64,000 nt of DNA from Arthrobacter sp. EpRS71. Its GTDB lineage: Bacteria > Actinomycetota > Actinomycetes > Actinomycetales > Micrococcaceae. Below the pieces are notes generated by a model. It worked only from the letters and a program-made list of their open reading frames with translations, was not told where the DNA came from and ran no database searches. Made by a program: the position numbers and the translations under genes. This document shows positions 45,848 through 54,334 of this stretch, one piece after another. The stretch is from positions 168,015 to 232,014 of the forward strand of contig NZ_LNUV01000001.1 in NCBI RefSeq assembly GCF_001512285.1, given 5' to 3'. Positions within the stretch are counted from its first letter, which is position 1. Each line of letters starts with the position of its first letter.

Positions 45848-46882
45848 ATGAGCGATGTCATTCTTGGCCTTGTTGGCGTGGGGCGCATCGGCGTCATGCA
45901 TGCTAACAATATCGTCGCCCTCAAAGAAGGGCTTAGCCTCAGGGGCGTCAACCTCCACCTGAGGCTCACGGATGTTGCCACGGAGCATGCGCGCTCCATG
46001 GCAGCTGACTTGGGTGCAGAGTTCCTGCCGTCAGTGGGCGAGTTGTTGGCCTCCGGACTCGATGGCTTGGTCATTGCTACGGGCACGGCCACCCACCCTG
46101 AGTTGATCCGTGCCGGAGTGGATGCGGGAATCCCGGTCTTCTGCGAAAAACCCGTGGCTTTGAACGTAACCGAAGCGCTGCCGGTGCTGGACTACGTCAG
46201 GGAGAACAACGGCGTGGTGCAAATCGGCCATCAGCGACGCTTCGATGCTGGTTACATGGAGGCGAGGCGCGCGTTCCAGGCCGGAGAGTTGGGATGGATC
46301 CATTCGCTGCGCGCCGTCACCTGCGATATGACCCCTCCGCCCATCGGGTTCCTGGCTTCGTCCGGAGGGCTGTTCAGAGACTGCTCGGTCCATGACTTTG
46401 ACATTCTCCGCTGGCTGACGGGCCGCGAAATCGTTGAGGTCTATGCCAAAGGTTCCAACAATGGTGACCCTGCGATTGGAGGCGTGGGGGATGTGGACAC
46501 CGCTGTGGCGCTCATCACCTTCGACGACGGCACGATGGGAACGGTTTCCGCCAGCCGCTACAACGGTGCCGGCCACGACGTCCGCCTGGAGATCCAAGGA
46601 TCCAAAGGCTCGCTCGTGGTGGGTCTGGATGCTAAGACCGCATTGTTGTCGGCTGAAGGTGGGGTCACCTTCCCTGACGGGGATCCGCATCAGAGCTTCG
46701 CGGAGCGCTTTGACCAGGCCTATAACTCAGAAATGGTCGCTTTTGTTGAACTGGTGATGGGCGAACGGGACAACCCCTGCACTCCTGAGGACGCGGTCGC
46801 GGCCTCCCGCGTGGCAGATGCGGCCCAGGAATCGCTGGCATCAGGCGTCCCTGTACGGGTTGGGCTCAAGGTCTCCAGCTGA
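45848..46882 (+). CDS. Gfo/Idh/MocA-family oxidoreductase, inositol dehydrogenase-like
   Basis: 344 aa. NAD loop LGLVGVGRIGVMHANNIVAL, EKP in CEKPVALNVTEALP (about residue 100), catalytic region LFRDCSVHDFDILRWLTG. It is of the IolG/IolX/IolW kind. It follows the similar dehydrogenase gene by 15 bp and is closed by a hairpin terminator shared with the convergent iolB. Confidence 0.88.
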   Translation: MSDVILGLVGVGRIGVMHANNIVALKEGLSLRGVNLHLRLTDVATEHARSMAADLGAEFLPSVGELLASGLDGLVIATGTATHPELIRAGVDAGIPVFCEKPVALNVTEALPVLDYVRENNGVVQIGHQRRFDAGYMEARRAFQAGELGWIHSLRAVTCDMTPPPIGFLASSGGLFRDCSVHDFDILRWLTGREIVEVYAKGSNNGDPAIGGVGDVDTAVALITFDDGTMGTVSASRYNGAGHDVRLEIQGSKGSLVVGLDAKTALLSAEGGVTFPDGDPHQSFAERFDQAYNSEMVAFVELVMGERDNPCTPEDAVAASRVADAAQESLASGVPVRVGLKVSS

Positions 46883-46894
46883 CACGGCTGACAG

Positions 46895-46935
46895 AAATGC
46901 CCTCCCCATATCCACTGGATGCGGGGAGGGCATTT
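46895..46935. terminator. bidirectional hairpin between dehydrogenase and iolB
   Basis: AAATGCCCTCCCC pairs perfectly with GGGGAGGGCATTT (13 bp) around a 15-base loop; TTCATTTCATGC follows on the plus strand. It lies between two convergent stops at 46882 and 46953. Confidence 0.8.
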
Positions 46936-46952
46936 TCATTTCATGCATAAAG

Positions 46953-47846
46953 CTACGAGCCGAAAGGCAACCGGGGGTCGATGTCCTGGCCATCCCAGCT
47001 TTGCCGTACCCATCCGTGGTGGGGGTCGTCGCTGATCAACCATTCACGGACGGGACCCGGGCCCGCCATGACGTTCAGGTAGTACAGGTCATAGCCCGGT
47101 GCTGCCATCGCAGGGCCATGCCAGCCATACGGGACCAAAACGACGTCACCGGTGCGAACTTCCGCCGAAACGTCAATGGGCCGCTCATCCGAGGAGTAGA
47201 CCCGCTGGTAACCGATTGCATCGGCGTCGGCCGGTGCGCTGGAACCTTCGGCAACCTGCGTCTCAAAGTAGTAGATCTCCTCGAGGTGGGTCTCACCGTC
47301 CTTTTCCTCATCGTGTTTGTGAGGGGGATAGGACGACCAGTTCCCGGCCGGTGTAATGACCTCGCACACAATAAAACGGTCAGCCTCCAGAGCCGCCGGT
47401 GTGCCGAAGTTGTGCACCTGGCGGGAACAGTTTCCGGCACCCCGCAACTCCACGGGTGTCTCGGCAGCGGTAATCAGCCGGGTGGGGTACGAGACATTGG
47501 CTGGGGCCGTTGCGATAGCGACTCGGCCGCCGTCTGTTGAGCTGATTGTCACAGACTTTCCGGTTCCTGAGTACAGGACGTCGCTGGGTCCATGGAACAC
47601 GGAGGTCCGGCCTGCCAGGGCATGCTGGTGGCCGTCCACAGTGACGGTGAAGGAACCGTTGAGCGGGACCACGATGCGCTCCTCGCCAACAGCAGGAAGG
47701 TCGACGGCGGCACCGGCCGCGATGGTGGCGACCTTGAGGCCGGTGTGTGCCCAGCCGTCAACGGCAACGGTGGAATCGGCGGTGCCGAGCGAAATGTCCC
47801 ACACGCCGTCGGCGGCGGAACCCAAGGGGTAAACCCAGTTGGTCAT
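46953..47846 (-). CDS. iolB: 5-deoxy-glucuronate isomerase
   Basis: 297 aa. Bicupin of the IolB family: GLKVATIAAGAAVDLPAVGEERIVVPLNGSFTVTVDG in the first half, and the metal-binding SSYPPHKHDEEKDGETHLEEIYYF plus VPYGWHGPAMAAPGYDLYYLNVMAGP in the second. It converts 5-deoxy-glucuronate, the IolD product, to 5-dehydro-2-deoxygluconate for IolC. It is separated from the main iol operon by 10 kb and is instead downstream of a GntR regulator. Confidence 0.93.
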   Translation of the reverse strand: MTNWVYPLGSAADGVWDISLGTADSTVAVDGWAHTGLKVATIAAGAAVDLPAVGEERIVVPLNGSFTVTVDGHQHALAGRTSVFHGPSDVLYSGTGKSVTISSTDGGRVAIATAPANVSYPTRLITAAETPVELRGAGNCSRQVHNFGTPAALEADRFIVCEVITPAGNWSSYPPHKHDEEKDGETHLEEIYYFETQVAEGSSAPADADAIGYQRVYSSDERPIDVSAEVRTGDVVLVPYGWHGPAMAAPGYDLYYLNVMAGPGPVREWLISDDPHHGWVRQSWDGQDIDPRLPFGS

Positions 47847-47866
47847 GGAAGGGAGTCCTTATTATT

Positions 47867-47902
47867 AGCTGTACAGCTTTGGTGGCTGTACTAGCGCTGT
47901 AC
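47867..47902 (-). promoter_or_regulatory. GntR-type operator cluster before iolB
   Basis: A perfect 12-bp palindrome AGCTGTACAGCT (47867-47878) and two direct copies of GCTGTAC (47885-47891 and 47896-47902, 11 bp apart) lie between the GntR stop and the iolB start, reaching into the end of the GntR gene. Such GTAC-centred sites fit HutC-subfamily GntR proteins. The adjacent regulator is the likely ligand. Confidence 0.55.
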
Positions 47903-48718
47903 GAGTGTCATTTCAAAACTGTAGGAATCGGCGCGGTACACGTGGTGACCCGTCTCGACATGGCGGCCGGTATCGTCCACAGCGGTGCGTTCCATGGTGA
48001 CCAAAGCGGAATTTACGTCGGTCTCCAGGAGGGGCGCCTGGTAGTCATTGGCGATCATGGCGCCGATGCGTTGGGTGGCAAGACGGAAGTTAACGCCGCC
48101 TCTGCGCAGGATTGAGTACAGACCTTCCGCTCCGAGCATGGCTTCGTCCATGGTGGCGATGTCATCGCGCACCCAGTTTTCCATCAGGGCCAGTGGCTTG
48201 CCGCCCACTTTGCGCAGACGGGTGAAGTGGTACACCTTGGACCCGGCCGGCAGCTCAAGCGCCGCGAGGGTGGCGGCGTCGGCCTCTTCGTGGGAAAAGC
48301 TCAGCACGGTGGTGGTGGGCTTCTTGCCGTTGTTGGTGAGATCGTCAAAGAGGCTGGAGAGCTCCAGGGGCCGGCGGACCTGACTGGATACCACTTGTGT
48401 GCCTACTCCGCGTTTGCGGACAAGCAGGCCCGAACGGACCAGTTCATCCATGGCCTTGCGCATGGTGGGCCTGGAAAGGTTGAGCTGGGCCGCGAGGTCG
48501 ATTTCGTTTTCAAGCCGACTGCCGGGTTCCAGTACTCCGCTGTGGATGGCAGCCTCGATACCCTGTACTACTTGGTGGTAGAGGGGCACGGGAGAGGATC
48601 GGTCGATGTTGAGACCAAGTTTAGTAACCACTGGAATACCCCGGGTTTCAGGCTCAACCCCTTGCCTCCCTGTGCGGGCGCCCGAGGCATGTAGCCATTT
48701 GTTCGCTTGATAGGACAT
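47891..48718 (-). CDS. GntR-family regulator, HutC subfamily (UTRA domain)
   Basis: 275 aa from the ATG at 48718 behind GAGGGAG; the open frame upstream is not part of the protein. About 40 polar residues precede the winged helix (PVPLYHQVVQGIEAAIHSGVLEPGSRLENEIDLAAQLNLSRPTMRKAMDELVRSGLL), followed by a UTRA sensor domain. It is 44 bp upstream of iolB in the same direction and probably regulates it, perhaps also other iol genes. Confidence 0.9.
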   Translation of the reverse strand: MSYQANKWLHASGARTGRQGVEPETRGIPVVTKLGLNIDRSSPVPLYHQVVQGIEAAIHSGVLEPGSRLENEIDLAAQLNLSRPTMRKAMDELVRSGLLVRKRGVGTQVVSSQVRRPLELSSLFDDLTNNGKKPTTTVLSFSHEEADAATLAALELPAGSKVYHFTRLRKVGGKPLALMENWVRDDIATMDEAMLGAEGLYSILRRGGVNFRLATQRIGAMIANDYQAPLLETDVNSALVTMERTAVDDTGRHVETGHHVYRADSYSFEMTLVQR

Positions 48719-48862
48719 ACTTTCTCCCTCGATGGTAGCAGGCAGCTTCTGATGGTCAAATGGCCTCTTCGCCGTCGAGGCTCCGGTCCTTGATCCGGAC
48801 ACTCGGTTCCCATCAGACTTGAACCACTCGAGGACAACCATGATGCAGGGAGTTGGAGTGCC

Positions 48863-49288
48863 ATGCCCAAGACCGGAAAGAATGATCACGCCCGCAAGGA
48901 CGAGCTGCCGTCCACGCTGCAGCGCTCGGAACAGAAAGCCCAGGACACTTTTGCCAAGACCTACGATTCGGCGATGGAGACCTACGACGACGATTCGAGC
49001 CGTGCGGCCCGCACAGCGTTCGCGGCCCTGAAGCACAGTTACGAGAAGGTGGGTGACCACTGGGAACCCAAAGAGGAGCGCGGACCTTCCGATGACCACG
49101 CGGAAGAAGGGGCGGCCTCCACCAAGCCCACGGCCGGGGGAGTGGATGCCAACGCCTCCAAGGAACACCTTTACCAGCGGGCGAAGGACATGGATATCAA
49201 AGGCCGCTCAGCAATGGACAAGAAGGAGCTGGTGGAAGCGCTGCAGAAGGCTAACGACGCAGCTACCCGGAAGGCTCGCGAAGGTTAG
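48863..49288 (+). CDS. ChaB-family protein with Rho-N/SAP-like C-terminus
   Basis: 141 aa. The N-terminal half matches ChaB (DELPSTLQRSEQKAQDTFAKTYDSAMETY and AARTAFAALKHSYEKVGDHWEPK). A disordered linker leads to KEHLYQRAKDMDIKGRSAMDKKELVEALQKAN, which resembles the helix-extension-helix of Rho N-terminal/SAP domains that bind nucleic acid. The combination is common in actinobacteria and its function is unknown. It stands alone between iol and ole genes. Confidence 0.85.
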   Translation: MPKTGKNDHARKDELPSTLQRSEQKAQDTFAKTYDSAMETYDDDSSRAARTAFAALKHSYEKVGDHWEPKEERGPSDDHAEEGAASTKPTAGGVDANASKEHLYQRAKDMDIKGRSAMDKKELVEALQKANDAATRKAREG

Positions 49289-49439
49289 CCCGCCGAAGTC
49301 CCTTATAAGTCTTGAGCCGGTCCGGGCTTCGCCAAATATGCAGGAACGGGTCCGCACCGGCATAGTTAACGTCTTGGGGTTGCACTTTATGGGTACAGTC
49401 ACCGCATGAAGGCAGGACAGAAACGAACAGGGGCTTAAC

Positions 49440-50462
49440 TTGGCAGGGAATGCGACCTTCCGGCACAGCAACACCGCGCTGCTCTCGGTGAGCAGCGTAG
49501 AGGCTCCGAGGATAGTGAGCTCCACGGATTTCGACCGGAGATTGGCTTCGACCCTGCAGCGGCTGAAGTTTCCACCACGATTGCTTGAACGCGTGGCGGG
49601 CATCACGCACCGCCGTTGGTGGGCCGCGGGGACGTCCTTCGATGATGCTGCCGTGGAGGCGGGCGCCAAAGCCTTGGCCGAGGCCGGCGTCGAAGCTTCA
49701 GAAATCGGCTTGTTGATCAACACGTCGGTGACGAGGCGCAACCTCGAACCCTCCGTGGCGGTCAAGATCCACCACGAACTCGGCCTGCCGTCCTCGGCTA
49801 TGAACTTTGACTTGGCCAACGCCTGCCTCGGGTTCGTGAACGGCTTGATCCTGGCGGCCAACATGATTGATTCGGGACAGATCAAGTATGCGGTGATCGT
49901 CAACGGAGAAGACGCTCAGGGCACGCAGGAAGCCACCCTGGCGCGGCTCCAGCGTCCTGAAACCACCCGTGAAGACTTCAACCGCGAATTTGCCACACTG
50001 ACGCTGGGATCGGGTGCTGCCGCAGCGGTTCTGGGTCCTGTTAGTGAGCACCCGGGGGCCCACCGGCTTGTGGGAGGCGTGATGCGCGCCGGCACGGAAC
50101 ACCACGAACTGTGCGTTGGGGGCATCGATGGCATGTCCACCGACACCAAAGGTCTGCTCGACGGCGGCCTGCAGCTGGTGGTGGATGCCTGGCACGAGGC
50201 CCAGCCTGAATGGGATTGGGCCAGCATGGACCGCTACGTCACCCATCAAGTCAGCAACGCCTACACCCAGGCCATCATCAACGCCATAGATCTGGACCCG
50301 GACAAGGTCCCCATCACGTTCCCGCACTGGGGCAATGTGGGTCCCGCGTCGCTTCCCATGACGCTCGCGGCGCAGGCGCAGTCATTGACCTCGGGCGACC
50401 GGGTCCTGTGCATGGGTGTTGGTTCCGGACTGAACGCAGGAATGGTGGAAATCGTTTGGTAG
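49440..50462 (+). CDS. oleA: OleA, acyl-CoA head-to-head condensing enzyme
   Basis: 340 aa from a TTG with AGGGG upstream. Thiolase-fold enzyme of the KAS III group: Cys129 in NFDLANACLGFVNG, His in DRYVTHQVS and Asn in HWGNVGPASLP complete the triad, and Glu103 in RRNLEPS matches the extra OleA glutamate (Glu117 in the Xanthomonas enzyme). It condenses two acyl-CoAs to a 2-alkyl-3-oxoacid. The oleBC gene overlaps its end and oleD follows, so it is OleA and not fatty-acid FabH. Confidence 0.93.
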   Translation: MAGNATFRHSNTALLSVSSVEAPRIVSSTDFDRRLASTLQRLKFPPRLLERVAGITHRRWWAAGTSFDDAAVEAGAKALAEAGVEASEIGLLINTSVTRRNLEPSVAVKIHHELGLPSSAMNFDLANACLGFVNGLILAANMIDSGQIKYAVIVNGEDAQGTQEATLARLQRPETTREDFNREFATLTLGSGAAAAVLGPVSEHPGAHRLVGGVMRAGTEHHELCVGGIDGMSTDTKGLLDGGLQLVVDAWHEAQPEWDWASMDRYVTHQVSNAYTQAIINAIDLDPDKVPITFPHWGNVGPASLPMTLAAQAQSLTSGDRVLCMGVGSGLNAGMVEIVW

Positions 50463-53203
50463 CCGCCAACTGGCCTGGCGTGGATCCGGATTGGTCCCGG
50501 ACGATCCGGGTAAAGTCCACGTCGGAGGTGGACGCGCCCGGCGCTGTGCGACGCTGGCATGTGCTGGATAACGCCGCCCAGCTCAAACACCTCGGCCTGA
50601 CCCCGAGGGGTACCTTGCTCTGCGTGCACGGCAACCCCACGTGGTCCTACCTGTGGCGAACGCTGCTGAGCGCCGGAGCGGACCCGGCGCATCCGTGGCG
50701 GGTTGTGGCCGTGGACCAGCTGGACATGGGCTATTCAGAACGCACCGGCACGTTCCGGCGCCTGGCCGACCGGATCAACGATCTCGGCGACCTCACGGAC
50801 GCCCTGGGCTTGGAGGGGCCAGTAGTTACGGTCGGCCACGACTGGGGTGGAGTGATCAGCTCAGGCTGGGCCCTGAAGCACCCTCAGCTCCTCGCGGGCG
50901 TGGTGCTGACCAACACCGCCGTCCACCACCCCTCTGACTCGCCACTCCCTCCGGCCCTCCGGCTCGCGTTGCACCCCGCCGTGCACCGGTGGGGTACTAC
51001 GACGTCGGACGCCTTCCTGCGGGTGACACATTCTCTGGCCAACCCGCCGCTGCCGGCAGAGGTGCGGAGGGCTTTCATGGCCCCCTACCGCGGCGTCGGC
51101 CGCCGGGCCGGGGTGGGAAATTTCGTCGCGGATATTCCCGCTAATGCTTCCCACCCCAGCTTTCCCGCGCTCACCCATGTTGCGGACGGCATGTGCGGGC
51201 TGAAAGTCCCTGTCCTGATGCTCTGGGGCCCCAAGGATCCGATCTTCTCCGACCGGTACCTCAAAGACCTCATCAGCCGGATTCCGCACGCGGAGGTGCA
51301 TCGATTCGAAGGTGCCGGACATCTCGTGGCAGAAGACAGGGATATCGCCGCGCCGGTCTTTGATTGGCTTGCTGTGCACGGCGCTGAAATCAGTGGGAGC
51401 GCCGTCAGCGGCGATGACTCCCGGTTGGCCGGTGCTACGGGCGAGCCACTGCCCAAGAAGACGGACGAGGAAGAGAAGACGCAATTCCGGCCACTCTGGG
51501 ACTCGCTCAGTGCCCTGGCGGCGGGTCCAGGGAAGGACGACGTCGCCGTCGCTGAAATGGCGCCCGACGGCACCGTGAGTGGTTCACTCACCTGGCGCCA
51601 GCTGGAGGAGCGCATTCTTGATCTGGCGGAGGGATTACGGGAAGCCGGCGTGGTCCACGGCAGCCGCGTCAGCCTGATGGTTCCGCCCGGAACCGATCTG
51701 ACCGTGGCGCTCTACGCATGCCTGAGGCTTGGCGCGGTAGTGGTTGTGGCCGACGCCGGACTCGGGACCAAAGGCATGAGCCGCGCCGTTAAGGGCGCTA
51801 CGGCCGACTTCCTGATTGGCATCGATAAGGCACTGGCAGCCGCCTCGGTGCTTGGGTGGCCGGGACGCCGGATCAGCGTTCAGGATCTCCCCACCGCCCG
51901 CCGTCGAATCCTGGGGGTTGAGACCTCGCTCCATGCCTTGGCAAAGAGCGGCGCAAAGAGCGGCGCACGGGGCCGCGTCGCACACGGGAGGGCCGTGCGT
52001 CAGCAAGACACTCAGTTGGTCACGGTGGACCCTGACGCGCCGTCCGCCGTGCTTTTTACCTCCGGCTCCACCGGTCCGGCCAAGGGCGTCCTCTACACAC
52101 ACCGGCAGCTTGCTGCGATGCGGGACACGGTGGCCGCTACTTTCGGGATCCGTTCCGGTGCCAGGCTTGTGGCGGGTTTCGCGCCGTTCGCTTTGCTGGG
52201 TCCGGCGCTGGGAGCCGTTTCGGTGACCCCTGCCATGGACGTCACTGCCCCCGGCACTTTAACGGCCCGTGCCCTGGCAGGCGCGGTAACTGCCATTGAC
52301 GCCAGCGTGGTCTTCGCTTCGCCAGCGGCATTGCGTAACGTCGTCGCTACCCGGGACGACCTTAGCGGGTCACTGGTGCAGGCTCTTGACAACGTGGAGC
52401 TGCTCCTGTCCGCCGGTGCGCCCGTCCCCGAGCCCCTCCTTGCGGAGGTGCAGCAGTTGCTGCCGCAAGCTTCGTTGCATACGCCCTACGGGATGACTGA
52501 GGCGTTGCCGGTCACTGACATCAGCTTTGAGGAAATTCAGGCGGCCGGCGCCGATGCGGCTGCCGGCACGGTCCTTGGAGCCGGCAACGGGGTCTGCGTG
52601 GGTATGCCGGTGCATGGAGCCCGGGTGTCGATCGTCGCGCTGGCGGCAGATGGAACAGCACCAGGAGAGAACCTTCTGACCGAGGCTGGGGTGACTGGGG
52701 AGATACTGGTCAGCGCCCCGCACGTCAAAGAAGCCTATGACAGGCTTTGGCTGACCGAACAAGAGAGTGCCGGCCTGACCGGATGGCACCGAACGGGCGA
52801 CGTTGGCCACTTCGACGCCGCTGGCCGCCTGTGGGTGGAGGGCCGTCTTGCCCACGTTGTGACAGCGCCCGGGGAAGTAGTAACTCCCGTTGGTGCCGAG
52901 CAGTGCATCGAACGCCTGGACGCCGTGAGGCTGGCTGCCATCGCCGGTGTAGGACCGTCAGGGACGCAAGCCGTGGTGGCCGTCGTCGAGACCGTGCCTC
53001 CTGTCCCTAAAGCCGGTCCCGCAGCGCCGCAACTCGCTGGGCTTGTCCGACGAGCGGCCTCCGAGGCCGGCGTCCATGTCAGCGCCGTGCTCGTAGTCCC
53101 CGCACAGCCCACCGATGTCAGGCATAACGCCAAGATCGACAGGACGCGACTTGGGCGGTGGGCTTCAAAGGTGCTGGCCGGCGGCCGCCCGGCCAAGCCA
53201 TGA
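50456..53203 (+). CDS. oleBC: OleBC fusion: beta-lactone decarboxylase plus beta-lactone synthetase
   Basis: 915 aa from a TTG overlapping the oleA stop; a GTG at 50480 is the alternative. Residues 1-300 are an alpha/beta hydrolase like haloalkane dehalogenases (HGNPTWS 58-64, nucleophile Asp129 in VGHDWGG, His near 288), the OleB role that removes CO2 from a beta-lactone to give the olefin. From about 335 on is an AMP-ligase-type domain (FTSGSTGPAKG near 533, YGMTEALP near 677, GWHRTGDVG near 777), the OleC role that makes the beta-lactone from the 2-alkyl-3-hydroxyacid. The fused form is known from actinobacteria including Arthrobacter and Micrococcus. Confidence 0.93.
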   Translation: MVAANWPGVDPDWSRTIRVKSTSEVDAPGAVRRWHVLDNAAQLKHLGLTPRGTLLCVHGNPTWSYLWRTLLSAGADPAHPWRVVAVDQLDMGYSERTGTFRRLADRINDLGDLTDALGLEGPVVTVGHDWGGVISSGWALKHPQLLAGVVLTNTAVHHPSDSPLPPALRLALHPAVHRWGTTTSDAFLRVTHSLANPPLPAEVRRAFMAPYRGVGRRAGVGNFVADIPANASHPSFPALTHVADGMCGLKVPVLMLWGPKDPIFSDRYLKDLISRIPHAEVHRFEGAGHLVAEDRDIAAPVFDWLAVHGAEISGSAVSGDDSRLAGATGEPLPKKTDEEEKTQFRPLWDSLSALAAGPGKDDVAVAEMAPDGTVSGSLTWRQLEERILDLAEGLREAGVVHGSRVSLMVPPGTDLTVALYACLRLGAVVVVADAGLGTKGMSRAVKGATADFLIGIDKALAAASVLGWPGRRISVQDLPTARRRILGVETSLHALAKSGAKSGARGRVAHGRAVRQQDTQLVTVDPDAPSAVLFTSGSTGPAKGVLYTHRQLAAMRDTVAATFGIRSGARLVAGFAPFALLGPALGAVSVTPAMDVTAPGTLTARALAGAVTAIDASVVFASPAALRNVVATRDDLSGSLVQALDNVELLLSAGAPVPEPLLAEVQQLLPQASLHTPYGMTEALPVTDISFEEIQAAGADAAAGTVLGAGNGVCVGMPVHGARVSIVALAADGTAPGENLLTEAGVTGEILVSAPHVKEAYDRLWLTEQESAGLTGWHRTGDVGHFDAAGRLWVEGRLAHVVTAPGEVVTPVGAEQCIERLDAVRLAAIAGVGPSGTQAVVAVVETVPPVPKAGPAAPQLAGLVRRAASEAGVHVSAVLVVPAQPTDVRHNAKIDRTRLGRWASKVLAGGRPAKP

Positions 53204-54186
53204 GGGTCCTCGTCACGGGGGCCAGCGGGCTCCTCGGAGGGGACGTGGCGCGGCAACTGCTCCGACAAGGGCATAACGTGGCCACGTTCCAGCGCCGCCC
53301 GTCGGGGGTTGACGGTGTGGAGGACTTCCGCGGCTCCATCAACGATGACGCGGCTCTCCGCCGGGCATTGGCCGGCGCGGAGGGAATCATTCACCTCGCA
53401 GCCAAAGTGTCCATCACCGGCCGCGCCGAGGAGTTTGACGCTGTCAATGTGGAAGGAACCCGCCGGCTACTGCACCTGGCCCGCCAAGCTGGGGTGCGGG
53501 ACGTGGTGTTTGTCTCGTCACCGTCGGTGGCCCACTCCGGCACGGCCATCATGGGGCTGGGCGCGGAGCAGGCTGACCCACGGCATGCACGTGGAAATTA
53601 TGCCCGCACCAAGGCGGAGGCTGAGTTGCTTGCCCTCGCCGCGGACCGTCCCGATTTCCGGGTGGCAGCAGTGCGCCCCCATATTGTGTGGGGCCCCGGG
53701 GATACGCAGCTGGTTGAACGCGTCCTGGCGCGCGCCAGCCGCAGCCGGCTTCCCCTGCTCGATTCCGGCGCTGCCCTGATCGACACAACCTATGTGGACA
53801 ACGCCGCCTCGGCTATCGTTGCGGCGCTGCACCGTATGGAGCAGGTCCACGGCAAAGCCCTGGTGGTGAGCAATGGCGAGCCCCGGCCGATCGGCGAGCT
53901 GTTGGCGGGCATTTGCGCAGCGGGTGGCGTGGCCCCGCCGTCGTGGTCTGTACCGGGTGGACTGGCACGGACAGTGGGAGCAGCAGTGGAAAGGGTGTGG
54001 ACCTGGGCAGGACAAGAGGAAGAGCCGCCCATGACGCGGTTCCTCGCTGAGCAGCTCTCCACCGCCCATTGGTTCGACCAACGCTTGACACGAGAACTCC
54101 TCAACTGGACACCTGCAGTGTCCATTGATGAAGGACTGGCCAGGCTGGCTGAGCATTACGGTTCACGGACTTCGCGGACCAGGTAG
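53200..54186 (+). CDS. oleD: OleD, 2-alkyl-3-oxoalkanoate reductase
   Basis: 328 aa; ATGA overlap with oleBC. Extended short-chain dehydrogenase: VTGASGLLGGDVAR nucleotide loop (6-15), catalytic Ser in VFVSSPSVAHSG and YARTK as the Tyr-Lys pair (near residue 142). It reduces the OleA product with NADPH to the hydroxyacid that OleC closes to a beta-lactone. It ends the ole operon. The gap that follows (54187-54334) has a short CCGGC/GCCGG hairpin at 54227-54241. Confidence 0.92.
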   Translation: MRVLVTGASGLLGGDVARQLLRQGHNVATFQRRPSGVDGVEDFRGSINDDAALRRALAGAEGIIHLAAKVSITGRAEEFDAVNVEGTRRLLHLARQAGVRDVVFVSSPSVAHSGTAIMGLGAEQADPRHARGNYARTKAEAELLALAADRPDFRVAAVRPHIVWGPGDTQLVERVLARASRSRLPLLDSGAALIDTTYVDNAASAIVAALHRMEQVHGKALVVSNGEPRPIGELLAGICAAGGVAPPSWSVPGGLARTVGAAVERVWTWAGQEEEPPMTRFLAEQLSTAHWFDQRLTRELLNWTPAVSIDEGLARLAEHYGSRTSRTR

Positions 54187-54334
54187 ATGCGGACCAGGGA
54201 AAAAGGGCAACGTCACTAAAGCAGTGCCGGCTTTTCGCCGGACAGTGTTGCCAAACCCGCACCTCAGGATCACAGTGAGATAAATCAGATCACTGACACG
54301 GTTCGAGGGACCGTGTACTGGCCGGGGGTGGACC

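Noticed and set aside
48719..49168. Upstream extension of the GntR frame
   Set aside because: It lies opposite the ChaB-like gene and beyond a good ribosome site and start at 48718.
49440..50462. Fatty-acid FabH (KAS III) as the function
   Set aside because: The overlapping oleBC and oleD genes and the extra glutamate near residue 103 fit OleA instead.
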